Source: Pseudocercospora fijiensis CIRAD86 (taxonomy: Eukaryota; Ascomycota; Dothideomycetes; Mycosphaerellales; Mycosphaerellaceae). From it: a DNA stretch of 64,000 nucleotides. Within the stretch, counting starts at the first letter, position 1. Each line of letters starts with the position of its first letter. A program made the translations under genes and the position numbers. Where the stretch lies: positions 2,727,486-2,791,485 of the forward strand of contig NW_006921540.1 in the NCBI RefSeq assembly GCF_000340215.1, read 5' to 3'. The notes under the pieces were generated by a model. The model did no database searches. It saw nothing but the letters and a program-made list of their open reading frames with translations, and was not told where the DNA came from. Positions 62,900-64,000 of this stretch are shown here, in pieces.

Positions 62900-64000
62900 T
62901 TATTAGCAAACCATCTATTTAGTACTTAGTAGTAGGCTAAGCGGCGCTCTTAATTGTAGCCTTACAATCTACTAAGTTCAACTGCTAAACAAAGCGACTA
63001 TACTTAAGCTTGTTAAGCGGCTTAGTAAAGCTATTAGCGATCTAGTCGTGCGTACTAATCTAGGTAACAGCGATAGTGCTATTAGCGATCTTCTCGCGGA
63101 TGTAGTAGACTCTAGCGTCTATATGCTTAGTATAGCTATCGATACTCGTCGACTAAGTAATAGCGATTGCTAACTAATTATCCTTGTATAGCGTAACGGG
63201 CTTAATAGTGCCCTTGTAACTAATTTCCTCTAATAACCGAGCTAGAGCAACAGCTTCTTTAGCGCTAGTTGTTAACTAAATATACTTAGCCTCTATAGAC
63301 GATAGAGTAACTAAGGTCTAGCGGCCGGACTTATATAATAGAGGTCCGCCGGCAATAGTAAAGTAGAAGCCTCCTATAGAGCGACGAGTAATCGGATTAT
63401 TAGCCTAGGAAGCGTTATAGTATCTAACAAAGTTAAGCTCGTTCTTATTCTATGTACCTCGGAAGCACAAGCTACGGCTTAGAGTGCTAACTAGGTACTT
63501 AATAAGCTAAAGAAGCGCGGTATAGTGCTCCTTAGTCGGGTTAGAAATGTATCGTAATAGTAGGCCTATAGTATAGCAAGCATTAGGTCGTGTAATTATA
63601 GCTAGCTATAGCGCTTTACTAATACCTTCCTAATACTAAGTCTTAAAGGCAGCGCTAGCAGTGTAGCCCTTAGGTACACGCTAAATCGATGTCTTAACGT
63701 ATCGAGGTGCTATTAGTACAGTAGGAGCTACTCGGCCCTATATAGCATACTTCTCGCTAAGCCTATTTAAATAGGCATCCTAAACGACGTAAATAGTACG
63801 CTAGTCGCGGTTACGAATAATCCGCATACTAAGATAGTAGTGCAGGTCGCCTAGCTCTCGTATACTAAAACGGTCCTTTAGCAACTAAGCTACTGCCTCT
63901 AGTGCTAATAGAGTGTAGGCGATAATAATTATGTCGTCGACATAGATAACAATAATAGAGCCGCTAACAACGTGTTTAAACACATACACATTAGCTATTA
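62900..64000 (-). mobile_element. Ty1/copia retrotransposon pol, RIP-degraded and cut by window edge
   Basis: On the minus strand, starting at the window end, the frame reads SIIVIYVDDIIIIAY (reverse transcriptase YVDD), SIRELGDLHYYLSMRIIRNR, then further on NNPITRRSIGGFYFTIAGGP, LSSIEAKYI and TSIDSYTKHIDARVYYIREK (RNase H), ending with NSFTKPLNKLKYSRF. That order is the C-terminal half of copia pol. TAG and TAA stops occur at Gln/Trp positions. Integrase, protease and Gag would lie beyond 64000. The YVDD codons themselves are intact. Confidence 0.85.

Noticed and set aside
1..64000. CRISPR arrays, bacterial operons, ribosome binding sites, tRNA or rRNA genes
   Set aside because: The window is eukaryotic; I saw no spaced direct repeats and no convincing tRNA arms or rRNA segments by eye. 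A tRNAscan-SE run would be decisive.

Overview
This is a filamentous ascomycete (Pezizomycotina) nuclear window. Genes are eukaryotic, with short 51-135 bp GT..AG introns and CTNAC-like branch points. Repeats carry the CpA-to-TpA signature of repeat-induced point mutation (RIP). The small 'LPxELYDxIY' F-box-like paralogues and the general gene set suggest a Dothideomycete, perhaps Mycosphaerellales; that placement is inference.

Layout: 0-2.8 kb holds four F-box-like paralogues, two of them broken or cut by the window edge. 3.2-10.2 kb is core genome: complex I NDUFS4 and ATP synthase subunit f, head to head, then a very large disordered protein. 11.0-16.6 kb is a pair of RIP-destroyed hAT transposons, both with recognisable 8-bp target duplications. 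18.4-26.3 kb has an arrestin-like protein, a PPIL3-type cyclophilin, a zinc-knuckle protein and an unknown nuclear-looking protein. 27.8-28.4 kb is a 612-bp element with perfect 45-bp inverted repeats. 28.6-40.1 kb has a PNPOx-like protein, an AtuA-like protein, a 180-bp MITE, a BPL_N protein, a DHA14-type MFS pump, a cysteine-synthase-like/rhodanese fusion and an RWD protein. 40.4-43.8 kb is a RIP-destroyed piggyBac element with a second, convergent frame; its end forms the last codons of a neighbouring gene. 44.5-55.4 kb has an NTF2-like protein, a DUF1772-like membrane protein, three tandem multi-SANT/Myb-like genes with mitochondrial-type N-termini, a GPI-type wall protein, another MFS transporter and TFIIH TFB4. 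55.5-59 kb is a graveyard: a hAT end relic, a NACHT fragment, a broken F-box gene, one intact F-box-like gene and one frameshifted copy. 60.1 kb to the end is RIP-degraded repeat, including a Ty1/copia pol on the minus strand.

The genes do not form one pathway. Conserved housekeeping genes lie in GC-balanced islands, while fast-evolving families (F-box-like, NACHT, multi-SANT) sit near transposon islands. The observations I rate highest are the tandem multi-SANT trio with mitochondrial-type leaders, the two-frame piggyBac element, and the unusually legible hAT elements. All splice sites were read by eye from consensus and frame; no alignment or database search was run.
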